NCBI GenBank assembly: GCA_031277095.1
Contig: JAISLU010000016.1
Location: 1 to 37,219, forward strand
Direction: 5' to 3'
Source: Synergistaceae bacterium
Lineage (GTDB): Bacteria; Synergistota; Synergistia; Synergistales; Aminobacteriaceae
Length of the DNA stretch: 37,219 bases
The notes under the pieces were generated by a model that did not search any database, was not told the DNA's origin, and saw nothing but the letters and a program-made list of their open reading frames with translations. This document shows positions 1 through 6,810 of the stretch, in pieces (position 1 is the stretch's first letter; every line of letters begins with the position of its first letter). The position numbers and the translations under genes are program-made.

Positions 1-126
1 GGCGAGCGTATGGGCTACGAGACGAGAAATACTTGGAGTTGAAAATCTATGCGTTGCATGAGACGAAGATGAAAAACATTGCTTGAATATAGGTATAGCA
101 ACCATGAACGCAAATCCCGGAAGAGC
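1..126 (+). mobile_element. Right end of an ISL3-family insertion sequence
   Basis: The segment contains the last codons of a transposase (stop at 84-86) and then about 40 bp ending in ggaagagcc at 118-126, the kind of terminal inverted-repeat tip known for ISL3 elements. The left end lies outside the window. The boundary at 126/127 is supported independently: sequence from 127 onward matches a second locus (20994-21024, minus strand) and the match begins exactly there. The 8 bp after the tip would be the expected target duplication, but this cannot be tested without the other end. Confidence 0.6.
3..86 (+). pseudogene. Transposase C-terminus (ISL3-like), cut by the window edge
   Basis: Frame 3 reads 27 codons with no start, ending in TGA at 84-86. 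The peptide contains RAYGLRDEKYLELKIYALHE, which resembles the conserved C-terminal signature of ISL3-family DDE transposases (an aromatic-G-x-R-[DN] segment followed by a K-I/L-x-A-x-H-E motif). It is partial because the window starts inside it; whether the complete copy is intact cannot be seen. The family call rests on about 20 residues recognised from memory plus the matching inverted-repeat tip downstream. Confidence 0.6.
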
Positions 127-129
127 CAC

Positions 130-158
130 TTTAGGCTTATCTTAATTCACTATATAAT
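130..158 (+). promoter_or_regulatory. Promoter of the Ser/Thr kinase, abutting the IS end
   Basis: A TTTAGG -35 (130-135) and a perfect TATAAT -10 (153-158) are separated by exactly 17 bp. The spacer contains AATTCACTA, shared with the flavodoxin promoter at 20994-21023. The IS end at 126 lies 3 bp upstream of the -35, so any upstream activator site has been separated from this promoter. The transcript would carry a leader of about 135 nt. Confidence 0.6.
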
Positions 159-301
159 AGCGGGCAGGAGCTGTAAAATCGCCAGCGGCGATCAGATTGA
201 GGTCTTGACCGTCTTCCTCAGGGGTATTTTTTCGGTGTTCGTCGGGGAAAAGTGAATCGGCGTGTCTCGCAACACCACGTGACGGGAAAGGGAGGGCGTC
301 T

Positions 302-2809
302 ATGGAGGACTCGACACTGAAGGAGTTTCCGAAAGAATCCGCAACGCTGTCGGAGAAACCCGGGGACTCCCATAACGGGGATTCTTCCCTGGGGGAGGCC
401 ACGCTGCGCTATGGCGCCCCGGACGAGAATGGCGGCTCGCGGGATTTGAAGACGGCCAATTCTTTAATATTCGGGAAAGACGGCACTTTCCGGGGGTGGA
501 CTATTCAGGAACAACTGCCCACAAAAGGAGCCGAAGCGGATCTTTACCGGGTGCAGACGGAGCAGGAGTGCTGCGTGTTGAAACTCTACCGGCATCGCCT
601 CGAACCCAAGCTGGAGGTGCTGAACCGCGTCGCCGAGATCAGCCGCAAACACAGCCGGTGTTTCGTCATTTTCAGAGATGTGGGCTTCGACGAATACACA
701 GGGCGCTGGTACGAACTGCAGGAGTACGTCCCTTTGGGCTCTCTCCAGGACATTCCGCCCCAGGCGAAACACACCCCCGACTTTCTCGAAACCCTCGTGT
801 CCGAACTTGCGGAGGCTATCCATTGTCTGCATCTCAACAACATCATCCACTGCGATATCAAGCCCGCCAACGTTTTGGTTCGTTCCCTGGACCCGCTGGA
901 CCTGGTTTTGACGGACTTCGGGATCTCGTCGATTTTGGCCTCGGACATGTCCCAGAAGATGACAGGCCTGAAGGGAACGCCCATGTACTGGGCTCCAGAG
1001 GCTTTCAGCCGGATGATAGGACGCCCCTGCGACTGGTGGGGGCTGGGGATGATGGTGCTGGAGCTTTTGGTGGGCAAACATCCCTTGGAAGGGTTGACGG
1101 ACTCTCAGATCATCCATAAATTGACGATCGGCAACGTGGAGGTGCCGGACTCCTTGGAGGGGCGGTGGGCATCGCTGGTCAAAGGGCTTTTGACGAAAGA
1201 CGACGCCCTTCGATGGGGACAGGCGGAAGTTCGGCGCTGGCTCTCGGGGGAGCGGGATATCCCCGTCCGCTACGAGGAATCGGCGATACCGGTCAAAATT
1301 CCCTTTCTTTTCGAGGGGCGGGACTACGTTACCCTCAAAGAGCTGGCCCAGGCCTTCGCCGTATCCCAAAATCCCTGGTTTGCCGGCGTGAACCTCCTGC
1401 GCGAGGTCCGACGGTGGCTCGAAAGCAACATGCTGTTCGACGAGGCCCTGGAACTGGAAAATGACATCGTCAACCTGGACCCTGAGAGGGCCCTTTTCCG
1501 GTTCGTCCACCGCAATGCCCAATGCCCTTTTTCTCTCATGGGGAAATGCGTGGACGCCGACAATCTGCCCCTTTTCCTGGATCGCGTTTTCCACAGCGAG
1601 GCTTGGAGCGCCGAGCGCCGGATCGTGGGCATGCTGGCCAACGGGCGGCTGCTGTCGTTTTACGAGGAGTACCTTTCCCTCTCCGGCGGCCCGGGCAAAG
1701 GAGAGTCGAGGGAGGGTGAACCAAAGGGAGACGTGTTTTTTTATCGCCTGCTGTCCTTCATGAACAAAAAAACGCCGAAGGAACAATGGAAATATTTCAA
1801 GGCCATGGAAACCCCGGAGGCTTACATCTGGCCGGAGGATGGGTTTTTTAGCGAACCCGGCCCGTCGAAAATTCTGGAGACGCTGGAGAAGATGAAGGCG
1901 GCTCCCCTGAAGCGCGACGCTTTCGAAGAACTCGATAAATCTTACGTTTTGCCCCGCAGGCTGAAGCCCCTGTTCCGTGCCTCCGCCACTTACGCCGCCG
2001 GCGTGCAATGGATAGAAGATTGTCAAATTCGGGATCTTCTGATCCCCCGGAGCTTCGCCTCGGATTCCTTCATCTACGAAAACCTGAGCCTCGACGAGTA
2101 CTCCCGTACGGCGCAGGCCCATTGGCTGGGACAGACCCCCGGGACACTCGAAAAGCTGGACTTTTTGATTGCAGCTCTTCCGGCGCTTCCCTGCAATCGA
2201 CTGGAAACCGAGATTCTTTCCCAGACGATCGAGCGGCTGAAAAACCTCTCGAACCAGAAAATCGCCCCGATGGATACCGCTTTCATGGCAGAGGCGGGGG
2301 TACTCTACAAAAAACGGGAGGAGATCTTGCGCCGCCGATCCGCGGGTATGCCTGTCGCTGCCGCGTTGGGCGGAGTGTGTTTTTGCGGGCTTCGTTTTCT
2401 CACGGGGAACACGAAGGGCAGTGTCCTTTTTTGGGCGGCCCTCGTTTTGATCACGATGGTCACTTTGGCCCTGCGGGGCGCTTCTCGCCTGACAAACACT
2501 CCTTTGGGCAGGATATTCCTCTCCTCCGACAGGCCCGCGGAACGCCGCGATCAACCGATGATACAAGCCGTGTCCAGGGCCATTTTAGGTTCTGTACTCC
2601 TGTTCTTCGCCATGATTTATTTCGGCATCTTCTCGTCCTACCCTTACCCTTTTTCTTTTCTCATCGGAGGCATCGTAGGGGGCGGGATCTATTACGGATT
2701 GGACCGCCGCGCTCTTTCGAAAAACGCCGCGAGCATCTTGGAAGCCTGCGGTTCCTACTGTGTTTCCATGACCGAAAACGCCGGAACGCCGAAAATACCC
2801 GCAAGATGA
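302..2809 (+). CDS. Membrane-anchored Ser/Thr protein kinase
   Basis: 835 aa. The start ATG follows a clear ribosome site (GGGAGG, 6 nt spacing). The N-terminus (1-60) is polar and probably disordered. The kinase domain spans about 66-320: VLKLYR with the ATP-binding Lys94, catalytic HCDIKPAN at 183-190, DFG at 205-207, GTPxYWAPE at 225-233. The HCD form replaces the usual HRD arginine, so activation-loop control may differ from RD kinases. A long middle region (about 330-670) is unrecognised and may be helical-repeat or scaffold-like. Four predicted membrane segments lie near 680-697, 706-727, 759-776 and 784-801, so the kinase should face the cytoplasm on a C-terminal anchor. No extracellular sensor domain is seen. 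It stands alone, with no partner phosphatase next to it. The substrate is unknown. Confidence 0.85.
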   Translation: MEDSTLKEFPKESATLSEKPGDSHNGDSSLGEATLRYGAPDENGGSRDLKTANSLIFGKDGTFRGWTIQEQLPTKGAEADLYRVQTEQECCVLKLYRHRLEPKLEVLNRVAEISRKHSRCFVIFRDVGFDEYTGRWYELQEYVPLGSLQDIPPQAKHTPDFLETLVSELAEAIHCLHLNNIIHCDIKPANVLVRSLDPLDLVLTDFGISSILASDMSQKMTGLKGTPMYWAPEAFSRMIGRPCDWWGLGMMVLELLVGKHPLEGLTDSQIIHKLTIGNVEVPDSLEGRWASLVKGLLTKDDALRWGQAEVRRWLSGERDIPVRYEESAIPVKIPFLFEGRDYVTLKELAQAFAVSQNPWFAGVNLLREVRRWLESNMLFDEALELENDIVNLDPERALFRFVHRNAQCPFSLMGKCVDADNLPLFLDRVFHSEAWSAERRIVGMLANGRLLSFYEEYLSLSGGPGKGESREGEPKGDVFFYRLLSFMNKKTPKEQWKYFKAMETPEAYIWPEDGFFSEPGPSKILETLEKMKAAPLKRDAFEELDKSYVLPRRLKPLFRASATYAAGVQWIEDCQIRDLLIPRSFASDSFIYENLSLDEYSRTAQAHWLGQTPGTLEKLDFLIAALPALPCNRLETEILSQTIERLKNLSNQKIAPMDTAFMAEAGVLYKKREEILRRRSAGMPVAAALGGVCFCGLRFLTGNTKGSVLFWAALVLITMVTLALRGASRLTNTPLGRIFLSSDRPAERRDQPMIQAVSRAILGSVLLFFAMIYFGIFSSYPYPFSFLIGGIVGGGIYYGLDRRALSKNAASILEACGSYCVSMTENAGTPKIPAR

Positions 2810-2927
2810 AATGGATACCCCATACCTGTGGGGAAAGTCCAGCAAATGTTCCGCCGCCTGCAACCACCTTTCAAAGGCTCTCCATTTCTGCTCTCTTCTG
2901 CTCTCTCTCGGTTTGGCCGATTTAAAG

Positions 2928-2956
2928 TTGATATTTTTTATCGGGTATGTTATCCT
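2928..2956 (+). promoter_or_regulatory. Predicted promoter of the iscR cluster
   Basis: TTGATA (2928-2933), a 17-bp spacer and TATCCT (2951-2956) directly precede the strong ribosome site of iscR. Transcription would start near 2963, giving a very short leader. No IscR-box symmetry is obvious by eye. Confidence 0.4.
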
Positions 2957-2979
2957 TCCGAAAAGGAGGTGAGTGCCCG

Positions 2980-3498
2980 GTGAAACTCTCTACCGTCACC
3001 CGGTATGGTCTTCGCGCTCTTTCTGATTTATGCGCGCAGGAAGAACTTCAACTGGAAGAACTTCAGCAGGGAGGACTTCAACAGGGAGAACTTCAATCTG
3101 AAAATCGGTCTGGAATTCAATCTGCAAGCAAGCCCGTGGCGGTAAGCGACATCGCCCGGAGGCAGGATATACCGCCGAGTTATCTTGAGCAGCTTTTCGC
3201 GAAACTGCGGCGGGGAAACCTGGTCAAAAGCGTTCGAGGCGCGCAGGGCGGTTACGTGTTGGCCCGGCCAGCCAGGGAAATAACCGTGGCGGAGGTCATT
3301 CGGGCTTTGGGCGAACCTATCGCCTTCGGCGACTGCCAAACGGAGACAGGCTGCCGCAACACCGCGGAATGCCCCACTTACGAACTCTGGCAAAGGTTGA
3401 AGGGCTCGGTGGACGATATCTTGGAGAGTACCACCCTGGAGGACATCGCGAGGAAGGAGAAAAAAATACCCAGCCAAAAGGATTTTTTTAATTCATAA
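2980..3498 (+). CDS. iscR: Rrf2-family [2Fe-2S] transcription regulator (IscR-like)
   Basis: A GTG start at 2980 is preferred over the ATG at 2947 because AAGGAGGT (2963-2970) sits about 10 nt upstream of it and the product then begins VKLSTVTRYGLRAL, as Rrf2 proteins do. The product is 172 aa. The winged-helix core includes the DIARRQDIPPSYLEQLF recognition region and a KSVRGAQGGYVLAR wing. Three cysteines in C-x5-C-x5-C spacing (GDCQTETGCRNTAEC) match the [2Fe-2S] ligands of IscR. A roughly 20-residue E/L/Q/G insertion between the first helix and the recognition region is encoded by four 15-bp tandem repeats and is unusual for the family. The position just ahead of cysteine desulfurase and scaffold genes supports autoregulated control of Fe-S assembly. 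Confidence 0.88.
   Translation: MKLSTVTRYGLRALSDLCAQEELQLEELQQGGLQQGELQSENRSGIQSASKPVAVSDIARRQDIPPSYLEQLFAKLRRGNLVKSVRGAQGGYVLARPAREITVAEVIRALGEPIAFGDCQTETGCRNTAECPTYELWQRLKGSVDDILESTTLEDIARKEKKIPSQKDFFNS
3040..3099 (+). repeat. Four 15-bp tandem repeats inside iscR
   Basis: Units at 3040-3054, 3055-3069, 3070-3084 and 3085-3099 have the consensus GRAGRACTTCAACAG. The 15-bp unit preserves the frame and encodes EELQL-EELQQ-GGLQQ-GELQS. Copy number could change without frameshifting. Confidence 0.85.
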
Positions 3499-3567
3499 AA
3501 AGATCTTTTAATTTTACGAAAAAATCTTCGAATTTACGAAAACATTTTCAAACGAGGGGGGTTTACA

Positions 3568-4758
3568 ATGCAAAACGTTTATCTGGACTACGCGGCGACA
3601 ACGCCGACGGATCCCGAGGTACTGGAGGTCATGACACCTTATTTCACGGAGCTTTTCGGAAATCCGTCTTCCATATATTCCTTTGCCTCCAAAAGCCGCG
3701 CCGCCATAGAGAAGGCCCGGGGGCAGGTGGCTGCGGCCCTGAATGCCCTGCCGGAGGAAATCTTTTTCACCAGCAGCGGCACCGAGGCCGACAACTGGGC
3801 TCTGAAAGGTACCGTGGAAAAATTGAGGTCCAAGGGCAACCACGTCGTCACCACGCAAATCGAGCATCATGCCATCCTCCACACGGGGGAGTATCTGGAA
3901 AAAGTCGAGGGCGGGAAGGTCACCTATCTTCCCGTGGACGAGGAGGGGCGCGTTCGCCTGGAGGATCTGAAGGCCGCCGTCACGGACAAGACTATCCTGG
4001 TCTCCGTCATGTTCGCCAATAACGAGATCGGGACGATCCAGCCCATCAAAGAAATAGGGGCGTTTTGCCGGGAAAAAGGCATCCTCTTTCACACCGACGC
4101 CGTCCAGGCCGCCGCTCAGGTGGATATCGACGTCAAGGCCCTTTCCATAGACATGATGTCCCTGTCTGCCCACAAAATGTACGGACCCAAAGGAACGGGC
4201 GTGTTCTACCTGCGCAAGGGGCTGAAACTCGAAAATTTCGTCCACGGCGGCGGTCAGGAAAAGGGCAAGCGGGCCAGCACGGAAAATATCGCGGGCATTG
4301 TGGGCATGGGCTTTGCCATAGAAAAAATGAAGGCCCGCCTGCCCCAGGACAAACCGAGGATCAGCGCCTTGCGGGATCGGCTGATCGATGGGATACTGAA
4401 TACCGTGCCCCACACCAAACTGAACGGCGCACGGGGCCAGGAGCGGCTGCCGAACAACACCAATTTCAGCTTCATCGGCATCGAAGGGGAGACGCTGCTT
4501 CTGGACTTGGACGCCAAAGGCATCTCCGGCTCCACGGGAAGCGCCTGCTCCTCGGGGTCCCTAGACCCCTCCCACGTCCTCATGGCGATCGGGCTGACCC
4601 ACGAACAGGCCCACGGATCTCTCCGGCTGACCCTGGGGCGCGGAACCACCGACGAGCACATCGACTACGTCCTGAGCGTCCTGCCCGAGATCGTGGCAAA
4701 AAGGCGCAAGATGTCGCCGGTCTGGGAAGAATACGTAAAGAAATTCGGGGAAAAATAA
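3568..4758 (+). CDS. iscS: Cysteine desulfurase (NifS/IscS type)
   Basis: 396 aa, normal length for the family. This PLP enzyme converts cysteine to alanine and passes persulfide sulfur to the scaffold. It begins VYLDYAATTPTDPEV. The PLP lysine is K203 in SLSAHKMYGPKG; a cofactor-contacting H100 lies in QIEHHA; the catalytic cysteine is C327 in GSTGSACSSGSLDPSHVL. The motif arrangement is that of group I NifS/IscS. The ATG follows ACGAGGGGGG at good spacing. It lies 69 bp after iscR in an AT-rich repetitive spacer and 94 bp before the scaffold gene, forming an isc/nif-like unit as found in anaerobes that lack the full hscBA-fdx set. IscS and NifS cannot be separated by sequence alone here. 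Confidence 0.93.
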   Translation: MQNVYLDYAATTPTDPEVLEVMTPYFTELFGNPSSIYSFASKSRAAIEKARGQVAAALNALPEEIFFTSSGTEADNWALKGTVEKLRSKGNHVVTTQIEHHAILHTGEYLEKVEGGKVTYLPVDEEGRVRLEDLKAAVTDKTILVSVMFANNEIGTIQPIKEIGAFCREKGILFHTDAVQAAAQVDIDVKALSIDMMSLSAHKMYGPKGTGVFYLRKGLKLENFVHGGGQEKGKRASTENIAGIVGMGFAIEKMKARLPQDKPRISALRDRLIDGILNTVPHTKLNGARGQERLPNNTNFSFIGIEGETLLLDLDAKGISGSTGSACSSGSLDPSHVLMAIGLTHEQAHGSLRLTLGRGTTDEHIDYVLSVLPEIVAKRRKMSPVWEEYVKKFGEK

Positions 4759-4852
4759 GGCAACGCACAGGAGAAAGAGGACAGGAGAAAAAGGACAATA
4801 GAAAGAGGAAGGACATGGAAAAAATATACATGGAATTTGAGGGGTGTAGAAG

Positions 4853-5278
4853 ATGAACTACAGCGAGAAAGTGATGGAGCATTTCAGCAATCCACGCAAC
4901 GTGGGAGAGATCGATAATCCGGACGGGCTGGGGGAGGCCGGCAACCCCAAGTGCGGGGACATCATGAAAATCTACCTGAAGGTGAAGGACAACGTCATCG
5001 AAGACGTGAAATTCAAGACCTTCGGGTGCGCGTCGGCCATCGCGTCGTCCAGCATGGCCACGGAGCTGATCAAGGGCAAGACGGTGGACGAGGCCTGGGA
5101 GCTGACCAACACCGCCGTGGCGGAGGCGTTGGACGGCCTGCCCCCCATCAAGATGCACTGTTCCGTCCTGGCGGAGGAGGCCATACACAAGGCTCTCAAC
5201 GACTATCGCAAAAAACAGGGCTTGGACGTCATTCCCATAAAAGAGTTCGACCACGAACACGAATCTTGCGCGGTGTGA
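4853..5278 (+). CDS. iscU: Fe-S cluster scaffold protein (IscU/NifU N-terminal type)
   Basis: 141 aa. It starts MNYSEKVMEHFSNPRNVGEI, the standard scaffold N-terminus. The three cluster-ligand cysteines are present: C34 in NPKCGD (with the stabilising D36), C59 in FGCASA and C102 in MHCSVL. The LPPIKMHC hinge before the third cysteine is conserved; the IscU-specific chaperone motif LPPVK appears as LPPIK. An acidic, His-rich tail ends in HEHESCAV, with an extra cysteine near the terminus. The ribosome site is GAGGGG before GTGTAGAAG-ATG. It acts with the desulfurase upstream. Its stop overlaps a possible GTG start of tag, implying cotranscription. Confidence 0.92.
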   Translation: MNYSEKVMEHFSNPRNVGEIDNPDGLGEAGNPKCGDIMKIYLKVKDNVIEDVKFKTFGCASAIASSSMATELIKGKTVDEAWELTNTAVAEALDGLPPIKMHCSVLAEEAIHKALNDYRKKQGLDVIPIKEFDHEHESCAV

Positions 5279-5286
5279 CGCTGCCC

Positions 5287-5859
5287 ATGAAAAACGAGGC
5301 GCGCTGCCCTTGGTGCGGCACGGACGAACTCTACGTCAAATACCATGACCGGGAGTGGGGCGTTCCGGTCCGGGACGAGAGGAAACTTTTCGAGTTTCTT
5401 GTTTTGGAGGGGGCCCAGGCGGGGCTGTCCTGGATTACGATTCTCCGGCGGCGCGAAAATTACCGCGCCGCTTTCGCGGGGTTCGACGTCCGGAAAGTTG
5501 CGGAGTTCGGCGAGGAGGACACAGCCCGCTTGGTGAGCGACGCAGGGATCATACGCAACAGGGCCAAGATCGAAAGCGCCGTCAAAAACGCCCGTGCTTT
5601 TTTGAAGGTGGCGGAGGAGTACGGCTCCTTCGGCAGCTACCTCTGGGGGTTCGTGGACGGGATACCCATCGTCAACCACTGGGAAGATCTCTCCCAAGTC
5701 CCGGCGGTGACGCCTTTGGCCGAAAAAATCAGCAAAGACATGAAAAAAAGGGGGTTTTCTTTCTTCGGGCCCACCGTCTGTTACGCCCACATGCAGGCCA
5801 CCGGAATGGTCAACGATCATCTGACCCGTTGTTTCCGGCACGCGGAACTGGCAAAATAA
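5287..5859 (+). CDS. tag: DNA-3-methyladenine glycosylase I
   Basis: 190 aa from ATG 5287. A GTG at 5275 overlapping the iscU stop would add four residues, and neither start has a good ribosome site, suggesting translational coupling to iscU. The product removes 3-methyladenine from alkylated DNA. It closely follows the Tag pattern: RCPWCG with the N-terminal zinc cysteine, YHDREWGVPV with the zinc histidine, LEGAQAGLSWITILRRRENYR (catalytic Glu and helix-hairpin-helix region), AGIIRNRAKI, and VNDHLTRCFRH supplying the C-terminal His/Cys zinc ligands. Pairing of this repair enzyme with Fe-S genes is not a functional link I know of. Confidence 0.92.
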   Translation: MKNEARCPWCGTDELYVKYHDREWGVPVRDERKLFEFLVLEGAQAGLSWITILRRRENYRAAFAGFDVRKVAEFGEEDTARLVSDAGIIRNRAKIESAVKNARAFLKVAEEYGSFGSYLWGFVDGIPIVNHWEDLSQVPAVTPLAEKISKDMKKRGFSFFGPTVCYAHMQATGMVNDHLTRCFRHAELAK

Positions 5860-5927
5860 ACTTGTCCTCTGCGTTTCGAAGTGTTAATATATTTTTAAAA
5901 TAGAGAACCCAGAGGAGGGAGTCGCCA

Positions 5928-6203
5928 ATGCGACCGGTGTCGTATGTCATCACCAACTTCATCGAAAAGACTATGAACGTGAAGGGCCTCAATCTTTTTA
6001 TTACGTCTGACGGCAAATATCTCGCAATGGACAGCATGTACGATACGATATACAAATTCGACCTGATTTTTTCCGACAACGATTTTAGCTGTCAGATACT
6101 GGCCAGGGGCGAAAATGGATTGACGTTGAAGCACGCGGTCAATATTCCTTGGACCAACGGCGTGGCGATTCGCGATTTTATGGACTTCGTGCGGGATATA
6201 TAG
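5928..6203 (+). CDS. Small protein of unknown function (91 aa)
   Basis: The ATG follows a strong ribosome site (AGAGGAGGGA, about 7 nt away), and the reading frame has ordinary composition with a mixed alpha/beta character. I do not recognise the family. It has no signal peptide, no membrane segment and only one cysteine (SCQI). Features include FIEKTMNVKGLNLFITSDGK near the N-terminus and FMDFVRDI at the end. A weak AT-rich promoter (TAAAAT at 5896-5901) lies ahead, and a stem at about 6231-6263 (AGCCGC/GCGGCT) lies after it. It is probably monocistronic. Confidence 0.7.
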   Translation: MRPVSYVITNFIEKTMNVKGLNLFITSDGKYLAMDSMYDTIYKFDLIFSDNDFSCQILARGENGLTLKHAVNIPWTNGVAIRDFMDFVRDI

Positions 6204-6312
6204 CGCCTTGTTACATAACGCCTTCAATAAGCCGCAGGCCGTCGTTTCCAGAAACCGCGGCTCATAAAAACTGATAAAATACCCTTTAGTTTTGCCATAG
6301 AGATTTTCTCGA

Positions 6313-6344
6313 AAAAAGGCCGCCCGGACAATGGGCGGCCTTTT
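6313..6344. terminator. Bidirectional intrinsic terminator after flaG
   Basis: AAAAGGCCGCCC and GGGCGGCCTTTT form a GC-rich hairpin with a 7-nt loop and A/T runs on both sides. It sits 8 bp beyond the flaG stop on the minus strand and also faces the 91-aa gene on the plus strand. Confidence 0.85.
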
Positions 6345-6351
6345 GCTGGAT

Positions 6352-6717
6352 TTACGCCAGTACGTTCATGTTGGCGCTCAGTTGATCTTTGAGGTACGCG
6401 ACCAGTTTGACGACCTCATCTGGGGGGATCTTTCGGACGACCGCGCCGTCGGTGGAGTTGATGACTTGAATTTGCAATATGCCCGCGTCCTTTATGATCT
6501 CGAACTTGAGGTTGCGCTCGAACACCGACGCCAGATCCACCGTCCGCTGGAGCAGTTCGCGGGTATCGCCCTCGTCCAGCTGGAATACCCCTGTTTTCTC
6601 TGCCCTGGCGTTGGCCGCGGCCGGAACGCCCCGAGGGACAAACAGGTCGATACTTCGAGCAGAGTGTTCTGGGTCCCCAAATGAGAGTCTGACCTCCATC
6701 ACAGGCTTCACCTCCAT
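6352..6717 (-). CDS. flaG: FlaG-family flagellar protein
   Basis: The conserved part is the C-terminal half: LKFEIIKDAGILQIQVINSTDGAVVRKIPPDEVVKLVAYL, diagnostic of FlaG, a small protein encoded next to flagellin that influences filament length. The start is ambiguous. In-frame ATGs occur at 6759, 6732, 6717 and 6699. Those at 6717 and 6699 each follow GGAGGTG at workable spacing (7 and 10 nt), while 6759 has no ribosome site; 6717 is given here (121 aa). The repeat ATGGAGGTGAAGCCT occurs twice in tandem and creates this redundancy. It lies downstream of flagellin across an internal hairpin. Confidence 0.82.
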   Translation of the reverse strand: MEVKPVMEVRLSFGDPEHSARSIDLFVPRGVPAAANARAEKTGVFQLDEGDTRELLQRTVDLASVFERNLKFEIIKDAGILQIQVINSTDGAVVRKIPPDEVVKLVAYLKDQLSANMNVLA

Positions 6718-6759
6718 AGGCTTCACCTCCATAACGACTTTACTTTCATGGTTTTTCAA

Positions 6760-6793
6760 GAGGGGGGCGGGAGAAGTTTTTCCCTGCCCCTCT
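6760..6793 (-). terminator. GC-rich hairpin between flagellin and flaG
   Basis: On the minus strand AGAGGGGCAGGGA pairs with TCCCGCCCCCCTCT around a short loop. There is no U-run after it, so it may act as a partial terminator or as a 3' stability element that makes flagellin mRNA more abundant than flaG mRNA. Confidence 0.5.
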
Positions 6794-6810
6794 ATTGCCG
6801 TCGTCTAGGA

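Noticed and set aside
464..2566. 700-codon open frame antisense to the Ser/Thr kinase
   Set aside because: No ribosome site and Arg/Gly/His-rich composition typical of the shadow of a GC-rich gene; the plus-strand frame has all kinase motifs.
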